Made by a program: the position numbers and the translations under genes | The notes under the pieces: generated by a model | Told to the model about the DNA's origin: nothing | Database searches by the model: none | What the model saw: the letters and a program-made list of their open reading frames with translations, nothing else | Assembly: GCF_030253575.1 (NCBI RefSeq) | Contig: NC_080560.1 | Location: 14,236,001-14,300,000 of the forward strand | Direction of reading: 5' to 3' | DNA: 64,000 nucleotides | DNA from: Rhododendron vialii | Lineage: Eukaryota > Streptophyta > Magnoliopsida > Ericales > Ericaceae | In this document: positions 33,516 through 45,403 of the stretch, in pieces | Layout of the letters: each line of letters opens with the position of its first letter | Numbering within the stretch: position 1 is the first letter of the stretch

Positions 33516-34305
33516 AAAGTGTGTGTATTTGTTTTTGCTAAAAGACAAAAAATGGAGTGTGGATACAATAAAGAAGAGTGTGAAAATCAATTCTCTTTAT
33601 TTGTATCAAATGTATTACGCGTTAGTATCTACATAATAAGGGAAAACGGTTTTTGAATCTTATCTCTCTATAAATCCTAACCATTGATTTGCTTCATAAA
33701 TCCTACGGCTCTCTCTCTCTCTCAAACAATATTAATTGCACAATTGCCACTAATTAGATGTCACGTTGAGCCGTGCTTTCAGGCACGAGCAAACCCTATT
33801 GGGCTTATAACTAATGACTAGTTTTTATCTTTCTTTTCTCGACAAACCTTTCTGTGAGAGTATCTCTTGGGGACAAACCTTTCTATGTGTGATGGTACAT
33901 ATGTGGATTTGTTGAGTTTGCCTTCGCGAATATTTTTATGAGAGTGCTTCTAACAGCATAAGTTACCAAAAGATCGAAGAAGATAAGACTATTTTCGGAA
34001 TTGTCTTCTCGGAAGCATTTTCTTGCATTTTAGTATATCAGGTTGGTTGGTACATCATTTTTAAACCAAAACAACGAAAACATGGTCCAATTGACCAGTG
34101 TGGTTAATTAGGGCTTTTAATTCAACGATTTATGCCCATTAAGTTGCACGGAAAGAATGGGACAATTTACTTTTCCGTAAATTTACATGTATTCAGTTAC
34201 CAAGAAAGTTATTAGACTCACAACTTGATCAGCTTCTCTTCTGAAAAACACGTTTCTGCAAAATAGATCCTGCCTGCCAAGAGGGAGAAGGGAGGAATTT
34301 TAGTT
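33516..34305. repeat. Copy B of the local segmental duplication (cleaner copy)
   Basis: Collinear with copy A (28490-32015) but without the inserted MITEs and LTR. It carries about 200 bp of its own at 33616-33812. The two copies differ by scattered substitutions and a few small gaps (by eye roughly 5-8 percent). No gene was recognised in it. Confidence 0.85.
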
Positions 34306-35306
34306 TTCCTACAACTTGTCAAGAGAACTTTCACGTTACTTCGCATTACTTTACATTTTCTAGAAACCTATTCCTCATGCAACAATTCCGACAACTGAAC
34401 GGAGCAAAAGGGAGTGGAAGAGAACGTGATAACAACGATGAGAAGGGATAGGGTGGTGGTTGGAGGTAGATTTTTGATGTCTGAATTTTGACCTGTGAGT
34501 GAATAAAGAAAAGTGGATTCGGGTAAGAAGCCAAAATTGTCCTTCTTTTTCTCCTTTCGAATTTCTTTGCATGTCCATGATGGATGGGAGCATGATACCG
34601 AACAAGTTTCTTTTTTGAACTTTGATTTTTACTGTCAGCAAAAAAAAAAATTGGTCGATTACAGTGTTTACTGCAGAGAGAGATATGGCGTGGGGGACAA
34701 GAAGAAGAAGATATACTGTTGAAACATAAAACAACAGTAAATTTGGGTAAAAGTTTATTTTGCCATTGGAGTGGGCTTGTCCCAAAATGAGTATTTACCC
34801 AAGTTTAGGTGAAATTTTGGGTTAAGACTGAAGATGCTCTAAAGGATATCCCAATCCATCCAATTTCCAACATAGACTGCAAGTATGATTTTTCTTTCAT
34901 TGAAATAAGGCGTCGGCATGGACGGAAATTTTGAGAGCAGTCTCGAGGAAAAGAGGGAGGAGTCTTGATGACTTGATGTGAAGCGGAATTTTGAACGGAG
35001 TTCTATCTCGATCTTGTGTTTTGAATATATATATATATATATACTCTTGTGAAAAAATTAAAATAAATTATGTAAGTAAACCCCAAAACATAATGAGTAT
35101 GAAAAGATTTTTTTTTATTTATTTATTTACCCGTGTTTACGAACTTAATCGAGTCGAATATTGTCATAATTTACCTCAATTATTGAAAGAGTTTAAAATG
35201 GAGGCTCAAATTTGAATGTATACAAACGAATTAAATTCAAATGAGCATTTATTGAGCCGAGTCACGAACAACTTGAGAATAAAGTTCAATCGAGTCCGAC
35301 TACGGA
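34306..35306. other. AT-rich spacer
   Basis: No gene or complete element is supported. A fragment near 34740-34842 ends GAAGATGCTCTAAAG, reminiscent of a GAGCATC-type MITE end. Around 35110-35300 there are GAGCCGAGT/CGAGTC-type words of unknown origin. Confidence 0.35.
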
Positions 35307-35690
35307 TACACCATTTGGTGTACGCCAAATATACATCGGGTTGTGTGAAATCTCAGGGATCCACACAAATAATTAGAGTTGCTTAGTTTATTTAAAAACA
35401 CAAATAATCAGAGTTGCTAAGTTTATTTAAGATATTTTTTAAGGATTTCTGTAAAAATCTTCTCAGTCGGATATCGATAAGAGCTTGATTCGTTATTGCT
35501 CAATTTCCTATTAAACAAAATTGAGTGAAGAATTGATCAAACCTTATCGATATCTGACTGAGCTGATTTTTTCTTACAAAGAACCTTGAAAAATGTTTAA
35601 ACTCGTTGAACAGCTCCAATCATTTGTATAGAACCCTGAAGTGGGTCTCAAATAACGCGTTGTGTATTTGGTGTCCACCAAATGGTCTAC
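35307..35690. repeat. Foldback element, about 385 bp
   Basis: The left ACACCATTTGGTGTACGCCA is mirrored at the right by a sequence whose reverse complement is AGACCATTTGGTGGACACCA. Inner arms also pair (GATATCGATAAGAGCTTGAT with the inverted CTTATCGATATC). TA-like flanks are present. It is non-coding. Confidence 0.7.
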
Positions 35691-35775
35691 TCATGGTTTT
35701 AGATATAGTGATTTTCACAGTACCATTTTTGAAAGCCACTCTTCTTTTTCCGTCTTCTTATATCAATATTTAGTA

Positions 35776-35992
35776 CTCCCTCTGTTCCATAATGTTTGTC
35801 TTGTCCTCAAAATGAGAACATAAAAATAATACAATTTTTGAAAATTTTTTTTTAAATATTTTCAACAATTCACTAAATATTGATGAGTTCTTATATAATT
35901 TATAAAAAAAGTTTGAATTTTTTTTTGAAAGAAATGTATTATTTTTTAGTCCTCGTTTTACTGATCAGACAAATATTGTGGGACGGAAGTAG
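35776..35992. mobile_element. Stowaway (Tc1/mariner) MITE
   Basis: The left end CTCCCTCTGTTCCATAATGT and the right end, reverse-complemented as CTACTTCCGTCCCACAATAT, fit the Stowaway consensus. TA flanks both ends (35774-35775, 35993-35994). It is 217 bp and AT-rich inside. Confidence 0.85.
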
Positions 35993-36093
35993 TACATGAT
36001 TAGCTTCTCACGAGTAGATTTGACTGCACTTGGAAGGGTAATATTGTACATGCAAATGACAAGATGACAAAAAAGAGGGTGCAATTATCAAAA

Positions 36094-37634
36094 GAGAGGC
36101 TCTTTTCGCACCCCCCGACAACCCCCTCCTCTGGGCCCCACCATCTTCACCCCCCTCCCCTTTTCCCGGCTTGCCCCCCGTTTTAAGTTTTTTTTTAGTT
36201 TTACTTTTAGAAGACTTTAAATATTATTTTTTTTACTTTCACTATTTTTTTTACTAAGACTTTAATTACTGTTTTATTTTTTATTTTTACTTTAATTACT
36301 TTTTAAAATTTTAATCCGTTTGAATCAGTGGAAAGATTTTAGTTTTCTGATCATTTTATCCTAAATGGTCATAATTAAATTTTAACTCTAGTGCTATCGT
36401 TGATTAGCCCTAAGAGATATTTAATTCTATAACTTTTTTAGGGTTAATCAACGAGAGTCTTAGAGTCAAAATTTAATTATGACCTTTTAGGATAAAATGA
36501 TCAGAAAACTAAAATCTTTCTATTGGTTTAGACGGATTGAAATTTGAAAAACTTAATTTTTTTAACTTCTTTATACTGTTTATATATTAAAAAAATATGG
36601 TTAAAAAATTAAGTGTTTCAAATTTCAATCCGTTTGAACCGATGGAAAGATTTTAGTTTTCTGATCATTTTATTCTAAATGGTCATAATTAAATTTTGAC
36701 TCTAACTTTCGTTAATTAGCCCTAAGAAAGTTTTAGAATCAAATACTCTAAGGGCTAATCAACGAGAGTCCTAAAGTCAAAATTCAATTATGACCATTTA
36801 GGATAAAATGATCAAAAAATTAAAATCTTTTCACCCATTCAAACGGATTGAAATTTGGAAAACTTAATTTTTTTAACATCTTTATACCGTTTATATATTA
36901 AAAAATATAGTTAAAAATTAAGTGTTTCAAATTTCAATCCGTTTGAACCGGTGAAAAGATTTTAGTTTTCTGATCATTTTATCCTAAATGGTCATAATTG
37001 AATTTTGCCTCTAGGACTCTCGTTAATTAGCTCTAAGAAAATTGTATAATCAAATATCTCTTAGGGCTAATCAACGAGAGTTTTAGAGTCAAAATTTAAT
37101 TATGACCATTTAGGATAAAATGATCTGAAAACTAAAATCTTTTCACCGGTTCAAACGGATTAAAATTTGGAACACTTAATTTTTTAACCATATTTTTTAA
37201 TAAACAGTCTAAAGAGGCTAAAAAATTAAGTGTTCCAAATTTCAATCCGTTTGAATCGGTGGAAAGATTTTAGTTTTTTGATCATTTTATCCTAAATGGC
37301 CATAGTTAAATTTTATTTCTAAGACTCTCGTTGATTAGTCCTAAGAGATATTTAATTCTACAACTTTCTTAATGCCAAAAATTCATTATAACTATCGAAG
37401 ATAAAATGATAAAAAAATTCTACCGACTCAACCGGATTGAAAATTGGAATACTAAAATAATATTAAATAAATAAAAGAGAAAAAAGATACAGATTACATA
37501 GTATAAACATTGTATGTAAATAAATAAAAAAAGAGAAAATGGATTCGATATTTCTGGGATGCGTGGGAGTATTTTCGGAAGAGGGGAGGTGGGGTCGGGA
37601 GGTGCGTGTGTCAGGGGGGTGGGAGAAGAGATTT
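36094..37634. mobile_element. Element built of four tandem palindromes (about 310-bp period)
   Basis: The word AATCCGTTTGAA(T/C)C starts at about 36313, 36627, 36936 and 37244 (spacings 314, 309, 308). Each time it is followed by GATTTTAGTTTTCTGATCAT and then by the same sequence inverted (ATGATCAGAAAACTAAAATC), ending in AACGGATTGAAATTT. Each unit is therefore a palindrome of about 250 bp and the units are joined head to tail. The block ends in C-rich inverted termini: GAGGCTCTTTTCGCACCCCC at the left and the reverse complement of GGGGGGTGGGAGAAGAGATT at the right. It encodes no protein. The fourth unit is the most decayed. Confidence 0.75.
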
Positions 37635-37709
37635 ACTTATGAAAAACAGCGTGCGAGAGTACCAAGTTTTATTGAGTCCAATTTCGGGTAGCTTTGGACA
37701 AGGTTTCGG

Positions 37710-38149
37710 TAGAGCTGGGCAACGGACACGAGACACGATAACACGATACGAATCGGACACGAAATTAGCGGGTTAGGGTTGAACATTTTTGACACGAAAC
37801 ACGAAAATGACACGACTCGAGAACACGAATTCTAAATGGGTTGGGTTCGGATTGAACACGCGAGACACGAAATTGACACGATTAACACGGTTATTAATCT
37901 GTGTCACCCATTAACACGAACGTATATACATAATATATGATATATCTGTAATTCTATATAGAGTTGGGCAACAGACACGATAACACGACACGAATCGGAC
38001 ACGAAGTTAACGGGTTAGGGTTGAGCATTTCTGACACGAAAATGACACGACTCGAGAAACACGAATTCTAAATGGGTTGGGTTCGGGTTGGGTGATTTGA
38101 GACACGACCCCGACTAACACGACCCGACCCGACCTGTTACCCAGGTCTA
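37710..38149. mobile_element. hAT-like non-autonomous element with an internal direct repeat
   Basis: The ends TAGAGCTGGGCAAC and (reverse complement) TAGACCTGGGTAAC pair. The flanks GGTTTCGG (37702-37709) and CGTTTCGG (38150-38157) form an 8-bp duplication with one mismatch, as for hAT transposons. The interior is a degenerate ACACGA repeat, and a unit of about 150 bp is present twice (from about 37714 and 37965; shared GGGTTAGGGTTGA, GACACGACTCGAGAA). Confidence 0.78.
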
Positions 38150-38157
38150 CGTTTCGG

Positions 38158-41100
38158 CAAAGCAAACGACACCGTCGTAAGTCGGGCCCATTGGGCTTTG
38201 GATTCTTTCCTTATCTGCGAAGAAGCTGGAGAGGCTGCACGGAGGTGGGGCCCCACGAGAATTTTAACAACGCTGACACCTGTAAAGCAACGTGACGAAA
38301 ACCCTTTTGTCGTCTTCGGGAAAGGAAGGCTAGAGTTACGCCCACGGTCACAGAAGCAATCGTCGAAAATGGCGTTCGAGGACATGTGTAATCCATCGGT
38401 TGGCATAGCACGCTTCTTCCGATTTACACAGTAAAATTCGCATGTGTCGGATTGGAAGCTCGAGCGCATCAGAAAGCACGTTACGTAGGGCCCGTGACAA
38501 ACAAGTTTATAACAGAAAGGTCCCCCGGATTTTGACAGTAACATTATGATATTGAGGGGCTTAGGCCCGTTTTCACTGACAAAAAAATTAAAAATCTAAC
38601 GCATTTTGTCATATCATTTTTATTAATAAAAAAATTTAAGTATTTTATCATTTCGTTTTTGCTATCAAAAAATTTATCGATAAAAATTATTTTTGCTATA
38701 GTAATTCTACTTACAAACCCATAACAACTTATTCACTACCGAAAACACCTAATAATTTTTCAACCGCGAATAAAAATCTACAAATTTTTCTCTACCAGAA
38801 ACACCCCCTTAATTAGTTTCTTAGGCCATGTTCGGTTTGAGTTCTGAGGGAGATTTTTGAGAGCAAATAAGTGAAGAAAAACAAATAGAGAAAATTTATT
38901 AGAGACCGTGTACTTGAGTAATGAGTGGTAGGTTAGTGAATTTTTCATAAGTTTTTTTTTTTACCTAATTTTTTATTAGATTTGTGTCAAATTTTATGCC
39001 ACATCGTTCATCTCGATGAGAACAATCGTAAAAGTATAAAAATATAGACGAGAGTTGAAGACATTTTCAACAATGAAAAAGTCTCAATTCGTCATTTTTA
39101 TCTTAACTTTTTTTCTTTCAAATTTCAACAATTTTTAATGAAGAAAATATATAGCGGGTGTACCAAAAAAAGAAGAAAATGTATAGTGGAGTAGTGCAAA
39201 AATACTTTAAAGAGCGAAAACTAAAAAGCTATTTTGAGCTAGACTTGAAAGGAGATCTTACCCGGTATCCACTATTACAGTGTTTATCGAAGCGTTCAAA
39301 TTTAAAATTGTTGACATTTTTGGGTGTGTGTACAAGGCGATAAATCTAATCTAATCTAATCTATTCAAAGGAATTGGGGATGGGTTAACTTAGATTTGAA
39401 TCTTCATTATGATTATTCAGAATTGAGTAATGACTTGTTCCTTTTGGGTATCCAAAACCCCTGCGCACAGTTTTTATTAATTTTTCTCTCTGTCTCTTTC
39501 CACTTGTTACTCTCAAAAACCTCCTCCAAAATTCAAAACGAACAAGATCGAGTAATGATAAGCTAGCACTAAGTTTCGTTGAAAAATAATTCTCTTGGCA
39601 ATAGTTTATCGAATGTAAAATGGTTTAAAAGATACTACTAAAGAAAAATATTACACTCATGCAATAAGGGTGGTACGGAAAAATGGCATCATCAAGAAAA
39701 CAAAAAAGTTATTTGCAGCGTAATTTACGTTGCACTTTTTGTGCTTGGAGTCTTATCTTTATTTTCTAGCCGGTTCCAAGTCCGGATAAAGAAGGAGGTT
39801 GTGCGTTAAGTAGCTGATAGCCAGCACGTAAAAAAAACCCGTCAGATTTTTATGACATGAATCCAAATATGATTACGAGAGCCCTTGACAAAGCTCAATG
39901 GAGAAAACAGATTCATATAGCCGACCTCAAATGATTGAGACGTAAGACTCTTTTTTGTTTGGTTAAGTCACGTTGCACTTTTTGTGAATCATGTTTTCCG
40001 GGAAGCTGATATTTGTGCGGATATGTTAGCAAGCTAGTTATTTTTAATTCTATGCCCAACTGTTTTAGGGCAAGCTTTGTATGAGGATTCGATAGGGAGT
40101 AAATTCCCTAGAACTCGGTTTATGGTTTAAGTTTTTATTATGCAGTTACATTTTCACCAATGAAAAAGTCACGTAGCACTATTGGAAAGTTACATTAAAA
40201 AGGTATTGAAAAACAAGATTTGTAGAATCAATTAGTACTAATATTATATGGTTGGATTTTTTTTTTTTTTTTGGGGCTACAAATCGATAATGTGATTTAC
40301 TTTATTTGAAATCAAAGTTATAAATGCCATATGAGGATAAGTATCTAAATATTTATTATTTAGGATTATTATCTTGAGAAATGATAATGCTAAAATTATA
40401 GTTTTTGTTAAAAAACAGTTTTAGCATTACCAAATACCCTATTATCTTACATTTGTTCATTTTATTTGTATCTGAGTTAATATCACGTGGCCTATAAAGT
40501 AGCAAATATATGCCATAACTAGTGTGTATAATATCCGGTGTGGTTTTTGTATTCAAATTTGGTTATGCGAGCAGTTGATAGGAAAAAAAACTAGCTTGGA
40601 TATGTGAGCATGGCAATATGAATGCAACAAAAATCACTTGGAACCACAAGAGATTTGCGTCTTTTGTAATTGCGAAATTCTAGAATTTGCTAAGGTGTGC
40701 GTAAAGTAACTGGTAGGTCCAGCACCCACCTAATTTTTTACAAAAAAAATCTGTATATTATTTCTTAAATAAAAAATAATTATGGATTACCGATGCAAAT
40801 CGTTGAACGAAGTTACTCATAGTTGTTTCCCAAATTAATAAAGCGATTTTAGTTGTTGACTTATTTTTTATTCGTTGCGAATCGTTGAACACAGTTACGT
40901 ATAGTGGCTGGCTAATTTTTCGTTGTTGAATATGTTAGTTGCGTCAAAATTTTGTGAATTATTGTTTCGTCTTGATGTGAGGAATCAAATAAGTTAAAAA
41001 ATATGATCCAACGCCAATTTTTTTTTTAATTAAGACAAAAATAAACCGAAAAGATAAATTTGTCTCCATTCAAAAAATGATGAATTTGTATCATAATTTT

Positions 41101-41880
41101 TATTTTTATTTTTTGATTTCTCTTGACAGGACAAATCACTAATTCACAAAATTTTGCTGCAAAATTAAAAAATGCAAAAAATTGAATAAAGACAAACTAA
41201 TAAGCCATGAGGCTTTTTTTTTTGCCAAACCAACCTTTAGTTTTTACTGGTTACGGGACTGGTTAAATAGATGTCTACAGATGAGATAATGATTTTTTTT
41301 TGGCTCAGCGATGAGATATAAATACTTCAATGTTGTGGTTTTCGAAAGTTTCTACACTAGAAAAGAAAAAAGAAAAAAAATGCAAAGTAACTATTCCCAA
41401 ACAATAAACAGTCTTTTGGGCGTTGTTTTTGGGGTCTTATATGAACATTTTCAATTTCGATCTATATTTTTTTGATTCCCTTTGTCTAGAATGAATGATG
41501 TAACGTAAAGATCATACCCAAATGTAATAAAAATTAAAAAAACAAAAAAAAAATCAACAAAAAAAGATCTTGCAAAAAAATTAGAAAAAAAAATTGACAA
41601 TGGTTGTAGCAATATTAGAGGTGAGAGAAAAAAACTGATCAACGGCGAATTTAGTCCAAACCAATCCAAAGCAAATAGTTTGGTTCGGTTTTTTAATGGC
41701 ATGGTCTGGTCCTTGTTCTAAGAAATTTAATCCAAGTTAAATAATTTGATCTCTTCAATTTTTTGTAATTAAAATACTAACTCATTGATCATTTATCAAT
41801 TTTAAACGAATCACTGTTCAAAATCGAAATCAAAACCGTATTTAATAGTTTGATTCTATGAATTTACAAGAATTTTAGAA
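38158..41880. other. Long AT-rich spacer upstream of the MCTP3/4-like gene
   Basis: About 3.7 kb was read on both strands. Open frames are short, low in complexity and match no family I know. A slightly GC-richer patch at 38160-38540 has an open frame but no recognisable domain. Nothing further is supported. Confidence 0.4.
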
Positions 41881-42294
41881 TTTGAATGAGTTGTGTAATT
41901 TCATAATCCATAGGTATAAATTTTGTTCTTGGTTTACTAGAGAATCAAACCAACATCGGGCTATACTCGGCCCGGCCCTAAGCGATATTACGAGAAACTT
42001 CAGAAGCGATATTACGAGAAACTTCAGGGCGCGGAGTTTTACTCCAACACGAACCTGGAATTACGGTCTCTGCACGTGCTGGATTCCGACCGTAGTTCTC
42101 ACACGCGTGAACCGCGGTCAAGGCAAACAGCCAACCCAGAACAAAGCGTCAAAAAAACCAAAAAAATAAAGCTAGAGAGAGTGGGGGAGAGAGAAAAAGA
42201 GCGACGTTCGGTGTATTCTCACACAGATTCATCAGATTCCCACAATCGAACCCCTCCACCACCGCTTTTCCTCTCTCCAAAACATAAACCCTTC

Positions 42295-42331
<37 letters not shown>

Positions 42332-43075
42332 ACGCCGCTCTCATCATCTGATACCCCTTTGTCTGTTGTTACCCACAGAAAAAGCAACCTCCATTGCACC
42401 AATCTCTTCAACCTTATCTTCAACAACAAAAAGAAAAAGAAAAACCCATCTGCCGTCTCGATGTATCTATCCCGATGAATCTCCATTACTCCATCAGGTA
42501 TATCTCTCCACAACACCCTGTACACACGTGTCTGCTCAAGTTTGTATCACAGCATATACGTCACTAACTAAGTTCGTGTAGAGCTACATTTCGGTTTTGT
42601 TTTGTTTTTTTTTTCCTTAGATTTTTGTGGAAGGTTCATCAAACGGTTGTGAAGAAATCACGCGTACATTGTTCCGGGTCTTTTTCCCTTTGTTTTTTAA
42701 CTTGGAGATTTTTGTTACGTGGGTTTTGTTTTTCAGGCCTTGGGCATTCAGATCTGAAGCTGTGAAGTATGGTGACGGTCCATGAGGTCATTTTTCACTT
42801 TTGACCTTCTGGGTTCTCTTATTTACTGAAGATCTGGGTTTTTTTTACTGCCTTTTCGCTTGCTATCTATCCACATCTTGAGTTTTCATCTATCTATCTG
42901 CTCTGTTCTGCTAAATTTCCGAAGATTTTGGAGGGTTTTGTTTGATTTTTGAGTTATTTACGGCTGGGTAAAAATCTAACTCCGGTCCCTCAGGGTTTTT
43001 GGGTAATTTTTGCTAGTTGGTTAAACTGCTACTTGGTTCCTGTGAATTGGGTCGGTCCTGTTTGAAACCCACAAA
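41881..43075 (+). promoter_or_regulatory. Promoter and spliced 5' leader of the MCTP3/4-like gene
   Basis: A 23-bp unit (AGCGATATTACGAGAAACTT core) is tandemly duplicated at about 41980-42027. A CT microsatellite lies at 42298-42328 in the probable leader. A leader intron is likely from 42498 (CAG|GTATAT) to 42736 (TTTTTCAG). A minimal upstream ORF of 11 codons, MVTVHEVIFHF, starts at 42769 and stops at 42804, 272 bases before the main ATG. No start site was determined. Confidence 0.5.
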
Positions 43076-45403
43076 ATGCAGAGACCTCCAATGGAAGATT
43101 TTACCCTAAAGGAGACCAAACCCCACCTTGGTGGTGGGAAGGTCACCGGCGATAAGCTCACGAGCACCTATGACCTAGTGGAGCAGATGCAATACCTCTA
43201 TGTTCGTGTTGTGAAAGCAAAGGATTTACCTGCAAAAGACGTTACGGGTAGTTGTGACCCTTATGCTGAGGTTAAACTTGGGAACTATAAGGGTACAACT
43301 CGTCATTTCGAGAAGAAAACAAATCCCGAATGGAACCAGGTGTTTGCTTTTTCAAAGGATCGGCTTCAAGCTTCGATGCTTGAGGTTACTGTCAAGGATA
43401 AGGATGTTGTGAAGGATGATTTCATAGGTCGGGTTTGGTTCGATCTCAATGAGGTCCCGAAACGTGTCCCGCCGGATAGTCCCCTGGCACCGCAGTGGTA
43501 TAGGTTGGAAGATAGACATGGGAATAAGGTTAAAGGAGAGCTCATGTTGGCCGTTTGGATGGGTACTCAAGCCGATGAAGCCTTCCCTGAAGCTTGGCAT
43601 TCGGATGCTGCAGCAGTTAGTGGTGCTGATGGTCTTGCAAATATTCGGTCAAAGGTGTATCTATCGCCTAAGTTATGGTACTTAAGGGTTAATGTGATTG
43701 AAGCTCAGGACTTGATGCCCGGGGATAAAACCAGGTTCCCGGAAGTCTTTGTAAAGGCTATTTTGGGGAATCAGGTTTTGAGAACTAGAATTTCTATGAG
43801 CAAGAGTATTAATCCGATGTGGAATGAGGATTTGATGTTTGTTGCTGCAGAACCGTTTGAAGAGCCCTTGATTTTGAGTGTGGAAGATAGAGTTGCGCCC
43901 AACAAGGAAGAAGTTCTGGGGAGGTGTGGGATTCCTTTACAGTATGTGGACAGGAGGTTAGATCACAAACCTATTAACTCTAGGTGGTATAATCTTGAGA
44001 AGCATATTATTGTTGATGGGGAAAAGAAGAAAGAAATTAAGTTTGCCAGCAGGCTTCATATGAGGGTCTGTTTGGAAGGTGGGTATCATGTCCTTGATGA
44101 GTCAACTCACTACAGCAGTGATCTCAGACCTACAGCCAAACAGTTGTGGAAATCCAGCATTGGGGTTTTGGAACTGGGGATTCTCAGTGCTCAGGGGCTG
44201 TCACCTATGAAAACTAAAGACGGACGGGCGACAACTGATGCTTATTGTGTGGCCAAATACGGGCAGAAGTGGGTCCGGACAAGGACAATTATTGATAGCT
44301 TTACTCCCAAATGGAATGAACAATACACTTGGGAGGTTTTCGATCCATGCACTGTCATCACGATTGGGGTATATGACAACTGTCACTTGCATGGTGGTGG
44401 TGATAAGAACGGAGGAGCGAAGGATTCAAGGATTGGGAAGGTCAGAATCCGTCTTTCTACGCTTGAAACTGATCGGGTTTACACTCACTCGTATCCTCTT
44501 TTGGTCTTGGGTCCAAATGGAGTGAAGAAGATGGGCGAAATCCATTTGGCTGTGAGGTTTACTTGCTCTTCTCTGCTCAATATGATGCATATGTACTCTC
44601 AACCACTTTTACCAAAAATGCACTACATTCATCCACTTACTGTGACTCAGCTTGATAGCTTGAGGCACCAGGCCACTCAGATTGTGTCCATGAGGCTGAG
44701 TCGTGCGGAGCCACCGTTGAGAAAAGAGGTGGTGGAGTACATGCTGGATGTTGGGTCCCACATGTGGAGCATGAGGAGAAGCAAGGCCAATTTTTTCCGA
44801 ATCATGGGAGTTCTCAGTGGTTTGATTGCCGTGGGAAAATGGTTTGATCAGATATGCAACTGGAAAAACCCCATCACCACAGTTCTGATCCACATCCTGT
44901 TCTTGATCCTGGTTTTGTATCCAGAGCTGATCCTACCCACCATTTTCCTCTACCTCTTCTTGATTGGAGTGTGGTATTACAGATGGAGGCCACGCCATCC
45001 CCCGCACATGGACACTCGTCTCTCTTGTGCTGACAATGTTCATCCTGATGAGCTGGACGAAGAATTCGATACGTTTCCAACTTCCCGCCCGAACGATACA
45101 GTGCGTATGAGGTATGATCGTCTGAGGAGCATTGCTGGGAGGATTCAGACTGTGGTGGGCGATCTCGCGACACAAGGGGAGAGGCTGCAGTCGTTGCTGA
45201 GCTGGCGGGACCCAAGGGCTACTGCTCTGTTTGTTATTTTCTGCTTGGTTGCAGCGATAGTTCTGTATGTTACGCCGTTCCAAGTTGTGGCGCTTCTAGC
45301 AGGTTTTTATGTGCTGAGACACCCCAGGTTCCGTCATAAGCTTCCTTCTGTGCCGCTCAATTTCTTCAGGAGGCTGCCTGCAAGAACTGATTGCATGTTG
45401 TGA
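43076..45403 (+). CDS. Multiple C2 domain and transmembrane region protein, MCTP3/MCTP4 type
   Basis: An intact single-exon frame of 775 residues, the usual size. It opens with MQRPPMEDFTLKETKPHLGG, nearly the same opening as Arabidopsis MCTP3/MCTP4. Three C2 domains lie at roughly 38-145 (DVTGSCDPYAEVKLGN, with calcium-type aspartates), 200-308 and 362-482 (TTDAYCVAKYGQKWVRTRT). The C-terminal PRT_C region spans about 550-775 with a hydrophobic hairpin at about 602-636 and 716-746, and ends RRLPARTDCML. Family knowledge: the transmembrane region sits in the ER and the C2 domains bind plasma-membrane lipids, tethering the two membranes inside plasmodesmata; MCTP3/4 also affect trafficking of shoot-meristem regulators. 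It is convergent with the FTIP1-type paralogue 12 kb downstream. Confidence 0.95.
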   Translation: MQRPPMEDFTLKETKPHLGGGKVTGDKLTSTYDLVEQMQYLYVRVVKAKDLPAKDVTGSCDPYAEVKLGNYKGTTRHFEKKTNPEWNQVFAFSKDRLQASMLEVTVKDKDVVKDDFIGRVWFDLNEVPKRVPPDSPLAPQWYRLEDRHGNKVKGELMLAVWMGTQADEAFPEAWHSDAAAVSGADGLANIRSKVYLSPKLWYLRVNVIEAQDLMPGDKTRFPEVFVKAILGNQVLRTRISMSKSINPMWNEDLMFVAAEPFEEPLILSVEDRVAPNKEEVLGRCGIPLQYVDRRLDHKPINSRWYNLEKHIIVDGEKKKEIKFASRLHMRVCLEGGYHVLDESTHYSSDLRPTAKQLWKSSIGVLELGILSAQGLSPMKTKDGRATTDAYCVAKYGQKWVRTRTIIDSFTPKWNEQYTWEVFDPCTVITIGVYDNCHLHGGGDKNGGAKDSRIGKVRIRLSTLETDRVYTHSYPLLVLGPNGVKKMGEIHLAVRFTCSSLLNMMHMYSQPLLPKMHYIHPLTVTQLDSLRHQATQIVSMRLSRAEPPLRKEVVEYMLDVGSHMWSMRRSKANFFRIMGVLSGLIAVGKWFDQICNWKNPITTVLIHILFLILVLYPELILPTIFLYLFLIGVWYYRWRPRHPPHMDTRLSCADNVHPDELDEEFDTFPTSRPNDTVRMRYDRLRSIAGRIQTVVGDLATQGERLQSLLSWRDPRATALFVIFCLVAAIVLYVTPFQVVALLAGFYVLRHPRFRHKLPSVPLNFFRRLPARTDCML

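Noticed and set aside
38198-38544. Overlapping frames on both strands in a GC-richer patch
   Set aside because: No homologue recognised, no splice context, and both strands are open at once, so no basis to prefer one.
42232-42351. Serine/leucine-rich frames in the CT tract before the MCTP gene
   Set aside because: Direct translation of a microsatellite in the leader; not a protein.
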